Shown piece by piece: positions 1-10,647 of a stretch of 64,000 nucleotides of DNA. The DNA is from Brasenia schreberi. Taxonomy: Eukaryota > Streptophyta > Magnoliopsida > Nymphaeales > Cabombaceae. The number at the start of each line of letters is the position of its first letter. Position 1 is the stretch's first letter. A program made the translations under genes and the position numbers. The stretch lies in contig JAYKKT010000073.1 of the NCBI GenBank assembly GCA_036023115.1, positions 18,709,001 to 18,773,000 of the forward strand. The letters are read 5' to 3'. Under the pieces are notes generated by a model, which saw only the letters and a list, made by a program, of their open reading frames with translations, was not told where the DNA came from and did no database searches.

Positions 1-235
1 GTTGCCACTATAGGATCTTGTCATTCACCGCCTTGTACACCATGCCAGCTGAGCAGCATGGGCACCGTGCTCTTACCCTGCACCCATCCTACGTCACCTT
101 CCATTGCCTTCAGATTTTGTTTCTACGTAAAGGCTAACTGGTTGGCCTTCTTGCCTCATGTTGGTGTGCAAGTCGATTACCGCCTATTTGGTATGCTCTC
201 AAATAGCTTTATACCTGAACAATGCTCTCAAATCA
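1..235. other. Unassigned sequence at window edge
   Basis: About 235 bases precede the recognisable LINE sequence. A reading frame opens at 58, but its first 60 residues resemble nothing I know, and it only becomes meaningful where LINE reverse transcriptase begins. I see no gene here. Confidence 0.3.
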
Positions 236-1108
236 CCTTATTTATAATGGTGATTGATGAGTTAACAAAACATATTCAAGATGAAGTGCCTTGGTGTATG
301 TTATTTGCAGATGACATTGTGGTTAGTAGAAGATTCTAAGGAAAAAGTTAATAGAAAATTGGAACTATGGAGAGAAACATTAGAAAGCAAAGGCCTCCGA
401 CTTAGTAGAACAAAGACAGAATATATGGAATGTAAGTTTGATCATTTGGTTACCTCAGAGGACATAGAAATTAAAATTGACACACATTGCATCACCCAAA
501 AGGAAAGTTTTAAATACCTAGGATCAATTTTTGAGAGTGATGGAAGAATTGATGGAGATGTTACGCATAGAATTAATGCTGGTTGGTTAAAATGGAGAGG
601 AGCATAAGGTATTCTTTGTGATAAAAAGATACCATTAAAGTTAAAAGGTAAATATTATAGAGCATCAATTAGGCCTGCCATGTTTTATGGTTCTGAGTGA
701 TGGGCAGTTAATCATGAACATGTACAAAAGATGTCTGTGACAGAAATGAAGATGTTGAGATGGATGAGTGGTCATACAAGAAAAGACCGTATACATAATG
801 AGGTTATTAGAAACAAATTAGGAGTGACACCAATAGAGGATAAAATGAGAGAATATCGTTTAAGATGGTTTGGACATATAGAAAGAAGATCAGAAGAAGA
901 ACCTCTAAGAAGGTATGAGAAACTAAATTTGAAAAGTATTAAAAGAGGTAGAGGCCGACCACAAAAGTGTTGGAAAGAAACAATAAAGAATGATCTAGCT
1001 TATTGTGAGTTAACTGCTAACATGGCACATGATAGAGCTATGTGGAAACAAAGAATCCATGTAGCCGACCCCGTTTAGTATGAGAAAGGTTTAGTTGTTG
1101 TTGTTGTG
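236..1108 (+). mobile_element. RTE-clade LINE, 3' half (reverse transcriptase C-terminal part), 5'-truncated
   Basis: This is the 3' portion of a non-LTR retrotransposon. Reading frames at 248-339, 281-607 and 731-1078 together give the end of the reverse transcriptase palm with a FADDIV motif (about 307-325), the thumb ([25 protein letters not shown]) and the C-terminal region with the RWFGHIERR and GRGRPQKCW stretches. The frame is broken after the FADD motif and again near 605-700, so it is dead. It ends in a (TTG)n tail at about 1,092-1,107, the 3' end typical of plant RTE elements. The same family recurs at 7,832, 44,771, 47,848, 52,694 and 61,194. The 5' boundary near 236 is approximate and no target duplication was found. 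Confidence 0.85.
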
Positions 1109-1371
1109 TATATGAACAGTAGACGTTGCTTCAAGTAATTACTAGATATTGTTTCTCTATGTGCATGACTAGTTCTTCAGAACCTTAAATTCAACGAAGT
1201 ATTCCATGTTGGCACAATACAAAATGGACTTGGGGCTTCTAGTATCCACAACAGTAACTTTTTTATCTTTAGAGGAAATGCTACCGTTTTGAAATGTAGC
1301 AGTTGCTTGAGTGCTATTGGATTTAACGAGATGTTGGCACAATCCTCATGTGAAGATTTTCTACTTGTACC
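1109..1371. other. Unassigned flank upstream of the copia element
   Basis: About 260 bases lie between a LINE tail and the GTACC duplication. They are continuous with 11,541 onward once the copia element is removed mentally; see the finding on the open frame that crosses that junction. No recognised product. Confidence 0.35.
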
Positions 1372-3509
1372 TGTTGGATTTAACGTGCATTAATGACATT
1401 TAATTCATGTTGGTATTTCTAAATATTTAAATGATATATATGAAAGTCTTAAAGTGTAAAAAGTCGCATGCGAGGGACTTGTGCAAGTTTAGTCCATATC
1501 GAAAAAAAATGACAAACCCACGTCCTTTTATATAGTTGGGTAGCTCATGAATCTTAGTTTAAAGAACTTGGTAAGGATATACCATACCACACACACGCGT
1601 GTCGGGCCGGACTTGGACTTGGGTTTGAGTTTGTGAATTGTCTTCGGTGTATCCTTTTGTACGAAATTCTTTTGATCTAACGATCAAGCGTGCACGTGAA
1701 AACGGTATAAACAAAAAAATTTGGTCTTCTATCGACTTAAAACTTTGCTTCCAAAAACTATTCGTGAGCGTGTCAATAAGTTTACTCAAACTTGCAAAGA
1801 GATTTTCTAACTATTCGATAATTGTGGACAAGCAGATTCTAATCACCGTAGGCCTTCTTGAATCGACGTTGAAGAGTCAACCTAAACGGTTAGAAATAGC
1901 GATTTATGGTATAAGATTTTCTTAAAACAATTTTCATCCAAAACAACTTTTCTAAAATAAGCATTTCGTTCTCTTGGCCAAACTAGTTTATGTTCCGTAA
2001 AACAGAATCGGTTTTATTTTCTACCAGATGGGTTTTTAATTTTTTTGGTTGTTTTTAAGATCCAAAAATCTCAAAAAATTTACCTAAGCAAGACTTAGGT
2101 ATGAAGTTTTATTGGAGATTTTTATTTGTATGTACGATCACAATTAAATTCGGGAAGATTCCTAACTGAATGTTATCCTGAAATTCGAAAAAGTCTCTTT
2201 GATTGAAATACAAAGGCTCAATAAAATGCATGTATCTTTGCACGTAGGATTCTAATTTATATGAAATCGATAAGGTTGGAAAGCGATGGATGTTAGCTTT
2301 CCAACGAAACCATTTTCACGATTTTGGGGTGTCTACAAATAGAGTTACAAAGGTTTTACTAAAGGTCAGTCGTAGAGATTTTAGCACAAACAGATTTTGT
2401 TTCAAGTTGAGTTTGATGATTTTTTTACTCGGCTTCACTCGTGTCCAAAATTTTTAAAACTTTTATTGGATGTGAACCTGTGTGTACAACTTTTGGACCA
2501 AATTTCAGAATATTTCACCGAGAGATGAAGGTTAGAAAATTCGAGGATCAGACACGACTTATGCAGGACTCTGAAATCTATAAAGTTTTCTTTATAAAAG
2601 CTAATTATGTGTCCGATTTGGTTCTTAATATGTTAATGATCATCCAAAGAAATTTAGTTAATTACTTGTGTTTCTTTGGGGAGGAACTCATCTACATATA
2701 AATCTTTGGGGCATTTTTCTCGAGGAGGATATGTGATCATAGCCCCATGCTCGCCCTTACACAAACTTATGAATATTTAATCTACCATAAGAAGGCTTCT
2801 AATGTCCCTCTTATGGCTTCTTGAATTAATTTGGAAGCAATCACATCAATAAAGAAGGGAGAGAGAAGGGATGATAATATATTTAAACAAAAAAAAAGAT
2901 GATGAAGTATAAGATATGACTTAGATTGAGGTAGAAGAAACTGAGTGACATACAAGTGGTAGGTTCTCTTACCAATGGCCTGACTTTCTTCTCCACGCGC
3001 TTTTTTCTTCTTCCTCTCTCTCTCTCTTCTATTTTCTCTCTTCTTTTTGCTGGTTTTCTTCTCTAATTTTACCTCCCGAGAATCCCAGTTGGTATTGATA
3101 GACTTTTTGGTTGTCCTAAGAAGTCTCTAGATCAAGAATATTCTTTGCATATTTGTAGGATGTTCTACGGTTTTGGGTTGGTTCATGATTGATCCAAATT
3201 GGACCCAATCCATCTCGGTTTGCTGGTCACATGCCTGGTCCATGTGGTCACACGGGCTGGTCCGTGCTGGTGATGGTCCCTCTTGATGCAACCCGTCTTA
3301 GGCTAGGTGCCTTGCAGCCCGCCTTTATGGAACCGAACTTGGCTTGGTGCAACCCGCCTTGTGTTGGTGTGACTGACCTTGGCTTGATGCAACCTACCTT
3401 GGCTCGATGTGGGCTGATCATATGACTTAGTTTGACCCACTTTGGTTTGGTCGAAACTTGCTTCATGGCTTGATTGGTTTGTCCACCTTGGTTCGATCAA
3501 GTTTACTTT

Positions 3510-3730
3510 GCTTTAAGGCTTGATCACATGCAACTCGTCTTGATTTGATTTAGGCTTGATCACATGCAATCCATCTTTATTTGATTTAGGCTTAATATAC
3601 TACCCATCTTGACTTGATTTGGGCTTGAACATGTGTTCCCATCTTGACTTGATTTGGGCTTGATCATGTGCAACCAATCTTGACGTGATTTGGGCTTTAT
3701 GTGCAACCCATATTGACTTGATTTAACTTT
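3510..3730 (+). repeat. Imperfect tandem repeat, ~36-40 bp unit
   Basis: About six degenerate copies of a unit containing TTGACTTGATTTGGGCTTGA followed by a variable ATGTGCAACCCATC stretch. Copies differ by substitutions and small indels, so the array is old. It lies inside the insertion at 1,705-4,603. Confidence 0.75.
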
Positions 3731-4064
3731 TCTTAACCACGAACCATCTTATGGTCGAGCCATCTTCACTGTACCACGGTAAACTTTTTGGATCGCCTCG
3801 TCCTTGATCTTGTGAATCTCCTAAGATCCCGCTCATCTTTGTCCAGTCCTTTTGTAGGTAAAATTTTATTCTATGATTTCAAATATATATTTTTTGATTC
3901 TTTAAAACCATTTTCTTTAAAATCATTTCAAAATAACAAAATTTTCAAATATCATCTTTAGTGCACGACTGGGTCCCATCCTCGCGTAACAGTGTTGTTT
4001 GCATGAGTGACCTTCTCGCTTTCGTTCTTTGAGTTAGTCTTCTATCTTTCATACTGTTTTAACC

Positions 4065-4200
4065 ATTTTATGGGTGTAGGGTCTCAGACCGCTTTAACCC
4101 TTTGTTGGGTGTAGGTCTCAGATCGCTTTAACTCTTGGATGAGTGTAGGGTCTTAGATTGCTTTAACCTCCTTGTGTAGGATCACTTGGTGTAGGACTTT
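4065..4200 (+). repeat. Imperfect tandem repeat, ~41 bp unit
   Basis: Three to four copies of a unit with GGGTGTAGGGTCTCAGA followed by CGCTTTAACC. The last copy is degraded (GTGTAGGATCAC). It lies in the same inserted block as the array at 3,510. Confidence 0.75.
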
Positions 4201-5106
4201 CCTCGATCAGGTGAGTCTGTAATGTTTTGGACTTGTTTGTTTATTTTTGAATTCCAAATGTTTTTCTAAGTTTTTAAAATGGTTACTTTGCAAACATTTT
4301 GTGGGTTTGGTTCCCAATGTCCAATCTTGGCTTTTTTCTAATTCTTTGTTTGAAGAAAATCATTTAAAATAATAAAAGTTTGCTTATTTGGCTTTGAGGG
4401 TAGAGTGGTGATTTTTTTTTTGTCAAAATTTGATTTTTTATGGGTTTAAAGTACCATTATTTTGAGGTTCTTGTAAAATTTTGGCATGAAAATGGGTTCG
4501 TTTAAAGTGTCTTCGTTAAAAAAAACCTTAAAAGACCCACAATTGTATTTTTTTTAAAAGAAAGAAATTATAAAAAAATCTTTTGAAAAATTTGGGTGTT
4601 AACAAACGATTATGGAGCAAGAATGGTTAAAGACGTCAATAGTTGCGACAGTTGGATCGGATTCGAGATCCGGGATCCATCACGTACATTATAAATAGGC
4701 GAATTTGATACACTTGCTTTTCTGCAGTCTCTCTCTCCTCTCTCGGTTTGGAACGTTCCCTCTGTGCGTGATGTTTTTTAGAACTCTCATTCTCCAGCCA
4801 TAGACGATTGAGGCGTTGGTCGGTGTTGACTTAAAGCCATATATCTATTCAAGTTGTGTGCGCGTTTTATCTTAAGAGAAAGGCACATCTACTCTACGTA
4901 ATCATAGCGGGGTGTTGATTTCTTTAAGGTAAGTTTCTTCAATTGTGACTTGCATAGATAAATTTCTGATTTTTGCTTTTGTTTTTGTTTTTCGTATGAA
5001 CTTGATTATGATTTATTTTGGATTTGCAGGTGTTGTTTATGATTGGGGCATGCTTACATTTGTTGCATATTATTTTGTTATGCATGTATGCTTATATTTT
5101 TTTAAC

Positions 5107-5900
5107 ATTCTTAGAGAAATCATTTTTTACCATAGTGAATGTCATTATCAAGATCGAATTGACTTAGATGCCGTAAAAGTTTGTCGGTTCATATTTTAAA
5201 CATTGACAACAACGTATGAAAATTTGGTTAACCATGCTAAGGTTGCATTTGTATATCGAGTCATATTGTCCTCTACCTGATGATACTAGTTCTAGAAGTT
5301 CGAATAAAATCGTCGAGTGGAAGGGAAAGGACACCTTGTGCTGCTGTTGTATTTTATCGACAATGTCATGTTTTATTTGATGTATATAGTTCTTTCATTC
5401 CACGATAACGAAAGATTTGTCCGTTACTTTGGATCGAAAATAAATACTGAAGATCTCAGTCTTGAAAAGTATTTTGTGAAGTTTCTTAAGTATCAAATTG
5501 TATATGGAAAATCTGTGATCGAACAGGCTCACGAGTTTTAGTTTTTATGCCATGGTTCGAAGAAAGTCGCAATTAAGTTTCGTGAAAAGTTTATTGTTAT
5601 GTTTATTATGGATAAATTTTTAAGTCTTAAGAGGGTTTAAGGGTAGATCTCAAGTATAAGAAGGGTAAGATCCATTGATGATCTAACGGTAGATATAGCA
5701 ATAGCAATAGCAATAGAGGAAGAGTATAGAAGTCAGAAACTCATTATGCCTGTAGACACCACGTCTAGGATTAACCTGACGGTCGGAAGGAAACATTTTG
5801 TAGTCAGGTTGAACATTTCGAAGGAAACATTTTGTAGTTAGGTTAGACAGTGGGCGATAAATTGTTTCTCAAAGAAAGCTAAGAAACTTGTGGTCGTTAA
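5107..5900 (+). pseudogene. copia GAG remnant
   Basis: Just inside the 5' LTR, interrupted frames give a UBN2-type gag. The clearest is 5,317-5,541, with the stretches LSLEKYFVKFLKYQIVYGKS and VIEQAHEF. The next block, with stops, continues as KFREKFIVMFIMDKF and correlates with the better-preserved gag at 55,916-56,568 on the minus strand, where the same positions read LCHDLKEGEMELRNKFIVVS. An AATAGC microsatellite at about 5,695-5,715 lies within it. Several stops and frame changes make it non-functional. Confidence 0.65.
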
Positions 5901-6420
5901 ATGAGTTATGGTCAACATGGTGGTAAACACTGCACTTGGTAGTGACATATATCTATATCTTAAACCCCATTATTTTTTTATTTATTAGTCATAATATTAG
6001 ATAGTAGACACTGGAGCTAATGTGCATGTCTGTGCTAACTAGTCTTTGTTTGTGTCTTATTAGGTCGTTTGTGGGCAAAAAAACGACCTTAGGGGATCAT
6101 TTGACCCTTCAAGTAAAGGGTGGAGGGCGTGTGGACTTGAAGTTTCCTTTGGAAAAGGTTTTAACTCTCGAGGGAGTTAGACACATTTGAACGATTCACC
6201 GAAATATCCTCAGTGATCCTGCTTTAGTTATGAATGAATTAAGGTTATACTGCAAATGTAATAAAATCGTTATTACATGACTTAATACTGTGTGTGTTTT
6301 TAAGAAGAGTTATTTGTGTAATGTAGATGATTTGTTTAAAATTAATGCAGAACCAATTATTGATTATTGTATAAATTTTAATGATAATTAAACCTCTACT
6401 TCTGTTATATCTTCTTTGTG
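5900..6420 (+). pseudogene. Degenerate copia sequence between GAG and integrase
   Basis: Short blocks downstream of gag (for example LGDHLTLQVKGGGRVDLKF near 6,090-6,150, then LTLEGVRH) match the spacing of the copia aspartic protease to pre-integrase stretch, but the catalytic protease motif is not recognisable. Many stops are present. Confidence 0.4.
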
Positions 6421-7100
6421 CAATGTTGAATCATTTGATATATCACATGTTAGGTTGGGTCATATAAACCTTGATTCCATCAAAAGAATAATTAATTTAA
6501 ACCTTATTCCTAAAATTGTCATAGATAGAAAATACAAATGTGGTATGTGTGCAAGCGAAGCAACCTAGAAAATCTTTTCATGCGATTGAAAGAATATTCG
6601 AGATTTTAGATTTGGTGCACAATGATATTTGTGAATTTAATGTAATGACCATGAGGGATAATAAAAGATATTTTATTACATTTATTAATGATTGCAGTAG
6701 ATATTGTTATATTTACTTACTTAGAACTTGGAAAAAGAAAGGATAATGCAGAGTTTCTGTTCAAACTTCAGAAAGATGACCAGCCAGAGTTTCTCAGCAA
6801 TGCAACCTAGGAAATCTTTTAATGCGATTGAAAGAAAATTCAAGATTTTAGATTTGGTGCACATCGATATTTGTGAATTCAATGGAATGACTATGAGGGA
6901 TAATAAAAGATATTTTATTACGTTTATTAATGATTGAGTAGATACTGTTATATTTACTTACTTAAAACTTTGGAAATGAAAAAGATAAAGCAGAGTTTCT
7001 GTTCAAACTTAATAAAGATAACCAGCCAGAGTTTCTCTTCAAACGTCGGAACGGGAAAAGATAACGCAGAGTTTCTGTTCAAACTTCAGAAAGATAACCA
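6420..7100 (+). pseudogene. copia integrase N-terminal part with internal tandem duplication
   Basis: The frame near 6,440-6,550 reads LGHINLDSIKRI, then KCGMC, the GAG-pre-integrase zinc-binding end. 6,560-6,780 gives KSFHAIERIFEILDLVHNDI, then RYFITFINDCSRYCYIYLL, the start of the integrase core with its first catalytic aspartate region (VHNDI). The same ~242-bp stretch is repeated immediately downstream (6,802-7,033), reading LVHIDICEFNG, and a third partial copy of its 3' end follows (about 7,055-7,099). Stops interrupt both copies. No further integrase or reverse transcriptase follows before the LINE insertion. Confidence 0.7.
6560..7099 (+). repeat. 242-bp tandem duplication plus partial third copy
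   Basis: GCAACCTAGAAAATC at 6,560 recurs as GCAACCTAGGAAATC at 6,802, and CAGCCAGAGTTTCTC at 6,781 recurs at 7,023. Both are spaced 242 bp apart. The segment GCAGAGTTTCTGTTCAAACT occurs three times (about 6,748, 6,990 and 7,066). Copies are about 90% alike by eye. Confidence 0.85.
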
Positions 7101-7830
7101 GGAAACAAAAGGTACAAAGATTGTCAACTATATGATAGTTGATGTTAAGAGGGATGAAAATGAAATAAAAGAAGGCAACGAGTTGTGGCATTCCTAGATA
7201 GCCATCTCCTAACTCATGAAGCAAATAACACAGAGAGATAATGTTCTGCCAAGTATTTCTGATCACTACCAGATTCAAAAACAGAAGCAATTTACATTAA
7301 TCTCCATCAGCAACCATCTCTTTTGCATAATTTAGAAACACATAAAGGAAAGGAAGAGAGGATGGTGAAGTCATGGACAAAAATATTGGGAATTTCACCT
7401 CAACACCATGCATGTTGTATAAATCTTATGAAACCTACTTTGTGCAGCATCCTCTCAAAAATCTTAGGCTCTTCATATGGAAATGAATCAACAAGGACTC
7501 GAGTTAGCTGATATGATGATGGTGCTTATATGTGTGTGTGTGATGGTTAGGAGAATAAGGGTTGCCCATATATATGGGTGGTAACCGCTATCGACATTTT
7601 AGGTTGGGGGAAATCATCCAAGGGAGAGAGAGAGAGCGAGAGAAAGGAAGAGAGAGTTTCCTGCGGCTAAGGCAGAGAAAGAGGGAGAGAGCTTTCATAC
7701 AACTGAGGAAGGAGGAGAAAGAGAGAGAGACAAGAGAGCAAGGGAGAGAAAGCTTATCGGCGAAGGCTGGTGGCGGCAGAAGCTGGTGATGGTAGAGGCA
7801 GAAGAGGCGGGGGGCAACAGACGCGAGAGG
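7100..7830. other. Unassigned stretch inside the copia element, GA-rich at its end
   Basis: About 7,100-7,560 has no match I recognise; it may be remaining copia internal sequence. From about 7,620 to 7,760 it is purine-rich (runs of GAGAGAGA), and the open frame there encodes only Arg/Glu-rich low-complexity sequence. No gene is supported. Confidence 0.4.
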
Positions 7831-7963
7831 TACAACAACAACTAAGCCTTTTCCCGTACTAGACGGGGTCGACTACATGGATTCTTTGTTAACACATAGC
7901 TCTATCATGTGCCATGTTAGCAGTTAACTCACAATAAGCTAGATCATTCTTTATTATTTATTT

Positions 7964-9881
7964 TCAACACTTTTGTGGTCGTCCTCTACCTCTTTTAATA
8001 CTTTCCAAATTTAGTTTTTCATACCTTCTTACAGGTTCTTCTTCTGATCTTCTTTCTATATGTCCAAACCATCTTAAACGATATTCTCTCATTTTATCCT
8101 CTATTGGTGTCACTCCTAATTTGTTTCTAATAACCTCATTATGTATACGGTCTTTTCTTGTATGACCACTCATCCATCTCAACATCTTCATTTATGTCAA
8201 AGACATTTTTTGTATATGTTGATGGTTAATTGCCCAACACTCGGAACCATAAAACATGGCAGGTCTAATTGTTGCTCTATAATATTTACCTTTTAACTTT
8301 AATGGTATCTTCTTATCACAAAGAATATCGGATGCTCCTCTCCATTTTAACCAACAAACATTAATTTTATGCGTAACATCTCCATCAATTCTTCCATCAC
8401 CCTGAAAAATTGACCCTAGGTATTTAAAACTTTCATTTTGGGAGATACAATGTGTGCCAATTCCATATATTTTGTCTTTGTTCTACTAAGTCGGAGGCCT
8501 TTTCTTTTTAATGTTTCTCTCCATAGTTCCAATTTTCTATTAACTTTTTCCTTAGACTCCTCCACTAACACAATGTCATCTGCAAATAACATACAGCAAG
8601 GCACTTCATCTTGAATATGTTTTGTTAACTCATCAATCACCATTATTAATAAGTATAGACTTAAAGTTGATCCTTGATGTAACCCAATACTAACTTCAAA
8701 GAAGTCTGTCATTTCTTCATGAGTCCTCACACATGTTTTTGCACCATCATACATGTCTCTTATAAGGTTAAGGTATGTTAATGGGATACCTCTTTTTTCC
8801 ATGATTCTCCAAAGAACCTCCCTCGGTATCCTATCGTAAGTTTTTTCTAGATTAATAAATATAATGTGAAGGTCTTTCTTTTTTGCTCTAAAATGTTCCA
8901 TAAGACGTCTCAAAAGGTGAATCGCTTCAACAGTAGATATGCCTGACATGAATCCAAATTGGTTTTCTGTTCTACTTGATCCTTATCTTAACCTACATTC
9001 GATAATTTCTTCCCACAATTTCATAGTATGGCTCATTAACTTAATACCTCGATAAGTCGCACAATTCTGAATGTCTCCCTTGTTCTTATATATGGGTATG
9101 AGTGTACTCGCTCTCCATTCCTCGGTCATCTTTTGATTTCTCCATATTTCATTAAATAGTCTTGTGAGCTAAGTGATTCCTATTTCTCCCATTATTTTCC
9201 AAACTTCTATAGGAATATTGTTTGGTCCTACCGATTTACCCCCTTCGAATGTTTAAGAGCCTCTTTGACTTCATCCTTTTGAATACGTCGGTATAAATTG
9301 TGGTTTATATACTTTTTTGATTTGTGAAACTCTCCTAAGCTAATACTAACATCTTTATTTTCATTAAAAAGATTATAAAAATAGTTTTTTCATCTATTTC
9401 TTCATCCTCGTCTTTAATGCATCTAACATAATTAAGATCTTTAGTTTTCTTATCTCTAGCCCTAGCTATCCTAAAAATATCTCTTTCACCCTCTTTTGAG
9501 TTGAGTTTTTTATATGTCCTCCTAAATTTTAGCTTTTGAATCACTCATGGCCTTTTTTGCTTCCTTCTTTGCTTTCTTATAAGCCTCTAAAGTTTCACTA
9601 GTTTTCTTAGCATAATGTAATTTGTAACATTTCCTCTTTGCCTTGATTTTATTTTGTACTACTTCACTCCACCACCAAGCTTCTTTTTGTGTTGGTACAC
9701 CTCCCTTAGATATCCCTAACACATCTTTCGCCACTTTCCTAATATGTATAGCCATATTGTTCCACATATAACGGGGTGTACCAACATAATTCCAAACATC
9801 TCCTTGAAGGACTTTCTGTTTAAATATATCTTCTTTCTCGCTTTTGAGGTTCCACCATTTAGTTCGAATAGCTCGATGCAC
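7964..9881 (-). pseudogene. LINE reverse transcriptase, broken
   Basis: The minus-strand frames 9,881-9,522, 9,544-9,335, about 9,160-8,950, 8,949-8,416 and 8,191-7,964 spell out an RTE reverse transcriptase. The fingers are rich in Lys/Ala (EAYKKAKKEAKKAM), followed by ASTLIPIYKNKGDIQNCATY. The palm begins IIFINLEKTYDRI (the canonical motif A Asp is replaced in FINLEK), then SIGLHQGSTLS (motif B). [14 protein letters not shown] carries the catalytic Asp pair (about 8,600-8,560). The C-terminal RWFGHIERR and RGRGRPQKC blocks end it. Stops and frame changes occur at about 9,335, 8,985 and 8,416. Confidence 0.85.
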
Positions 9882-10025
9882 TCTTTTCTTCTTTGTCCAT
9901 TTTTTTATTTGTAAATCTATAACTAAAAGTTGATGTTGGGTTGTTAAGCTTTCTCCTGGAATTACCTTACAATATTTACAACACGCTCTATCTTTTTTTC
10001 TAAAAATAAAGTAATCAATTTGTGT

Positions 10026-10600
10026 TTATGATAAGCCACACTTATAAGTAATTAAATGTTCATCTCGTTTTTTGAAGATTGTATTGACTATAAAGAGATC
10101 AAATGCCATAGCAAAATTTAAAATCTTCCTACCTTTCTCATTTATATCCCCAAAACCAAAGTTTCCATGAATACCTTGATATCCTAATGCCTCTTTACTG
10201 ACATGTCCATTTAAGTCTCCTCCTAAACAAATCATCTCCCTTTGTGAAATCTTTTGAATCACCTTATCTAACTCTTCCCAAAAAGTTGTCTTTATTATTA
10301 TCTTTTAGGCCTACTTGGGGTGCGTAAGCACAAATTATATTCAAAACCTTTGTTCCTAACACTAATTTCAACGCCATGATTCGGTCACCATATCGTTGTA
10401 TGTCTACTACACTATCCTTTAAATCTTTATTTATGATAATACCAACTCCGTTTCGAGCCTTTTCCTTACCTGAGTACCATAATTTAAAACCTGAATCCGC
10501 TATCTCCTTTGTTTTTTTTTCCAACCCACTTTGTTTCTTGTAAACATAGAATATGAATCTTTCTCTGAATCATAGTATCTACCACCTTCATTACTAAAAG
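10026..10600 (-). pseudogene. LINE endonuclease domain (EEP type), broken
   Basis: Minus-strand frames give VVDTMIQRKIHILCLQETKW (about 10,585-10,525, the catalytic Glu-Thr region) and RNGVGIIINKD. These are followed by NIICAYAPQVG (about 10,330) and MICLGGDLNGHV (about 10,230-10,195, the Asp-x-Asn motif). Together they define an exonuclease-endonuclease-phosphatase fold endonuclease that nicks target DNA for LINE integration. A frameshift near 10,520 and a stop near 10,263 separate the pieces, and the last conserved Ser-Asp-His block is not visible. Confidence 0.8.
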
Positions 10601-10647
10601 CATAATATGATGGTTGGGTTAAGAGAGCACTCTACACTTGTGGAGAT

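Larger units (their letters stand above)
1705..4603. mobile_element. ~2.9 kb insertion within a copia LTR, possibly a large solo LTR
   Basis: Comparison with the intact sister LTR shows that 1,705-4,603 is extra. It is flanked by the 5-mer AAACG on both sides (1,700-1,704 and 4,604-4,608), as for integrase-made insertions. It has no coding potential beyond short frames. It contains two arrays of imperfect short tandem repeats: 36-40 bp units at about 3,510-3,730 and ~41 bp units at about 4,065-4,195. Read on the minus strand it starts GTTAACACCC. A size near 2.9 kb with no genes suggests a solo LTR of a large Ty3/gypsy-type element, but the ends are not clean TG...CA, so the class is a guess. 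Confidence 0.5.
1372..5106 (+). repeat. 5' LTR of the copia element (interrupted by 2.9 kb)
   Basis: The sequence 1,372-1,704 matches the first part of the 3' LTR at 10,648 (shared TTGGATTTAA, CATTAAT, CCTTTTATATAG, CGATCAA blocks). The match resumes at 4,604-5,106 (GATCCATCAC, a TATAAATA box at about 4,690, TTTTTTAGAACTCTC, GATTGAGGC). Without the insertion it would be about 835 bp, against 888 bp for the 3' copy. The TATAAATA at about 4,690, followed by a CT-rich leader, is the likely transcription start region of the element. Confidence 0.75.
7832..10600 (-). mobile_element. RTE-clade LINE, nearly full length
   Basis: On the minus strand the element runs from about 10,600 (5') to its TTG-repeat 3' tail at 7,832-7,843. 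In order it encodes an apurinic/apyrimidinic-type endonuclease (10,600-10,030), a linker and the reverse transcriptase (about 9,880-7,960). Its 3' end reads AAGAATCCATGTAG, then GGGAAAAGGCTTAGTTGTTG on the minus strand, the same tail as at least nine other fragments in the window. Frames are interrupted by several stops and frameshifts, so it is inactive. It lies inside the copia element at 1,372-11,535 and therefore inserted later. I could not define a target duplication. Confidence 0.85.

Noticed and set aside
3189..3500. Overlapping frames on both strands with repeated Thr/Gln/Ala-type residues
   Set aside because: They arise from imperfect repeats in the 2.9 kb insertion; both strands are open, and there is no domain.
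3500..3730. CRISPR-like array
   Set aside because: Units are degenerate, contiguous and lack unique spacers; a tandem repeat in a plant retroelement insertion.
4900..4930. Primer binding site just after a 5' LTR ending near 4,900
   Set aside because: TAATCATAGCG resembles the tRNA-Met site, and the equivalent at about 56,725 (ATATCAGAGCGC on the minus strand) is closer. But the same block also occurs inside the 3' LTR at about 11,300 and in the solo LTR, so it must be part of the LTR.
7562..7789. Arg/Glu-rich 75-residue protein
   Set aside because: Produced by a GA-rich tract; low complexity only.
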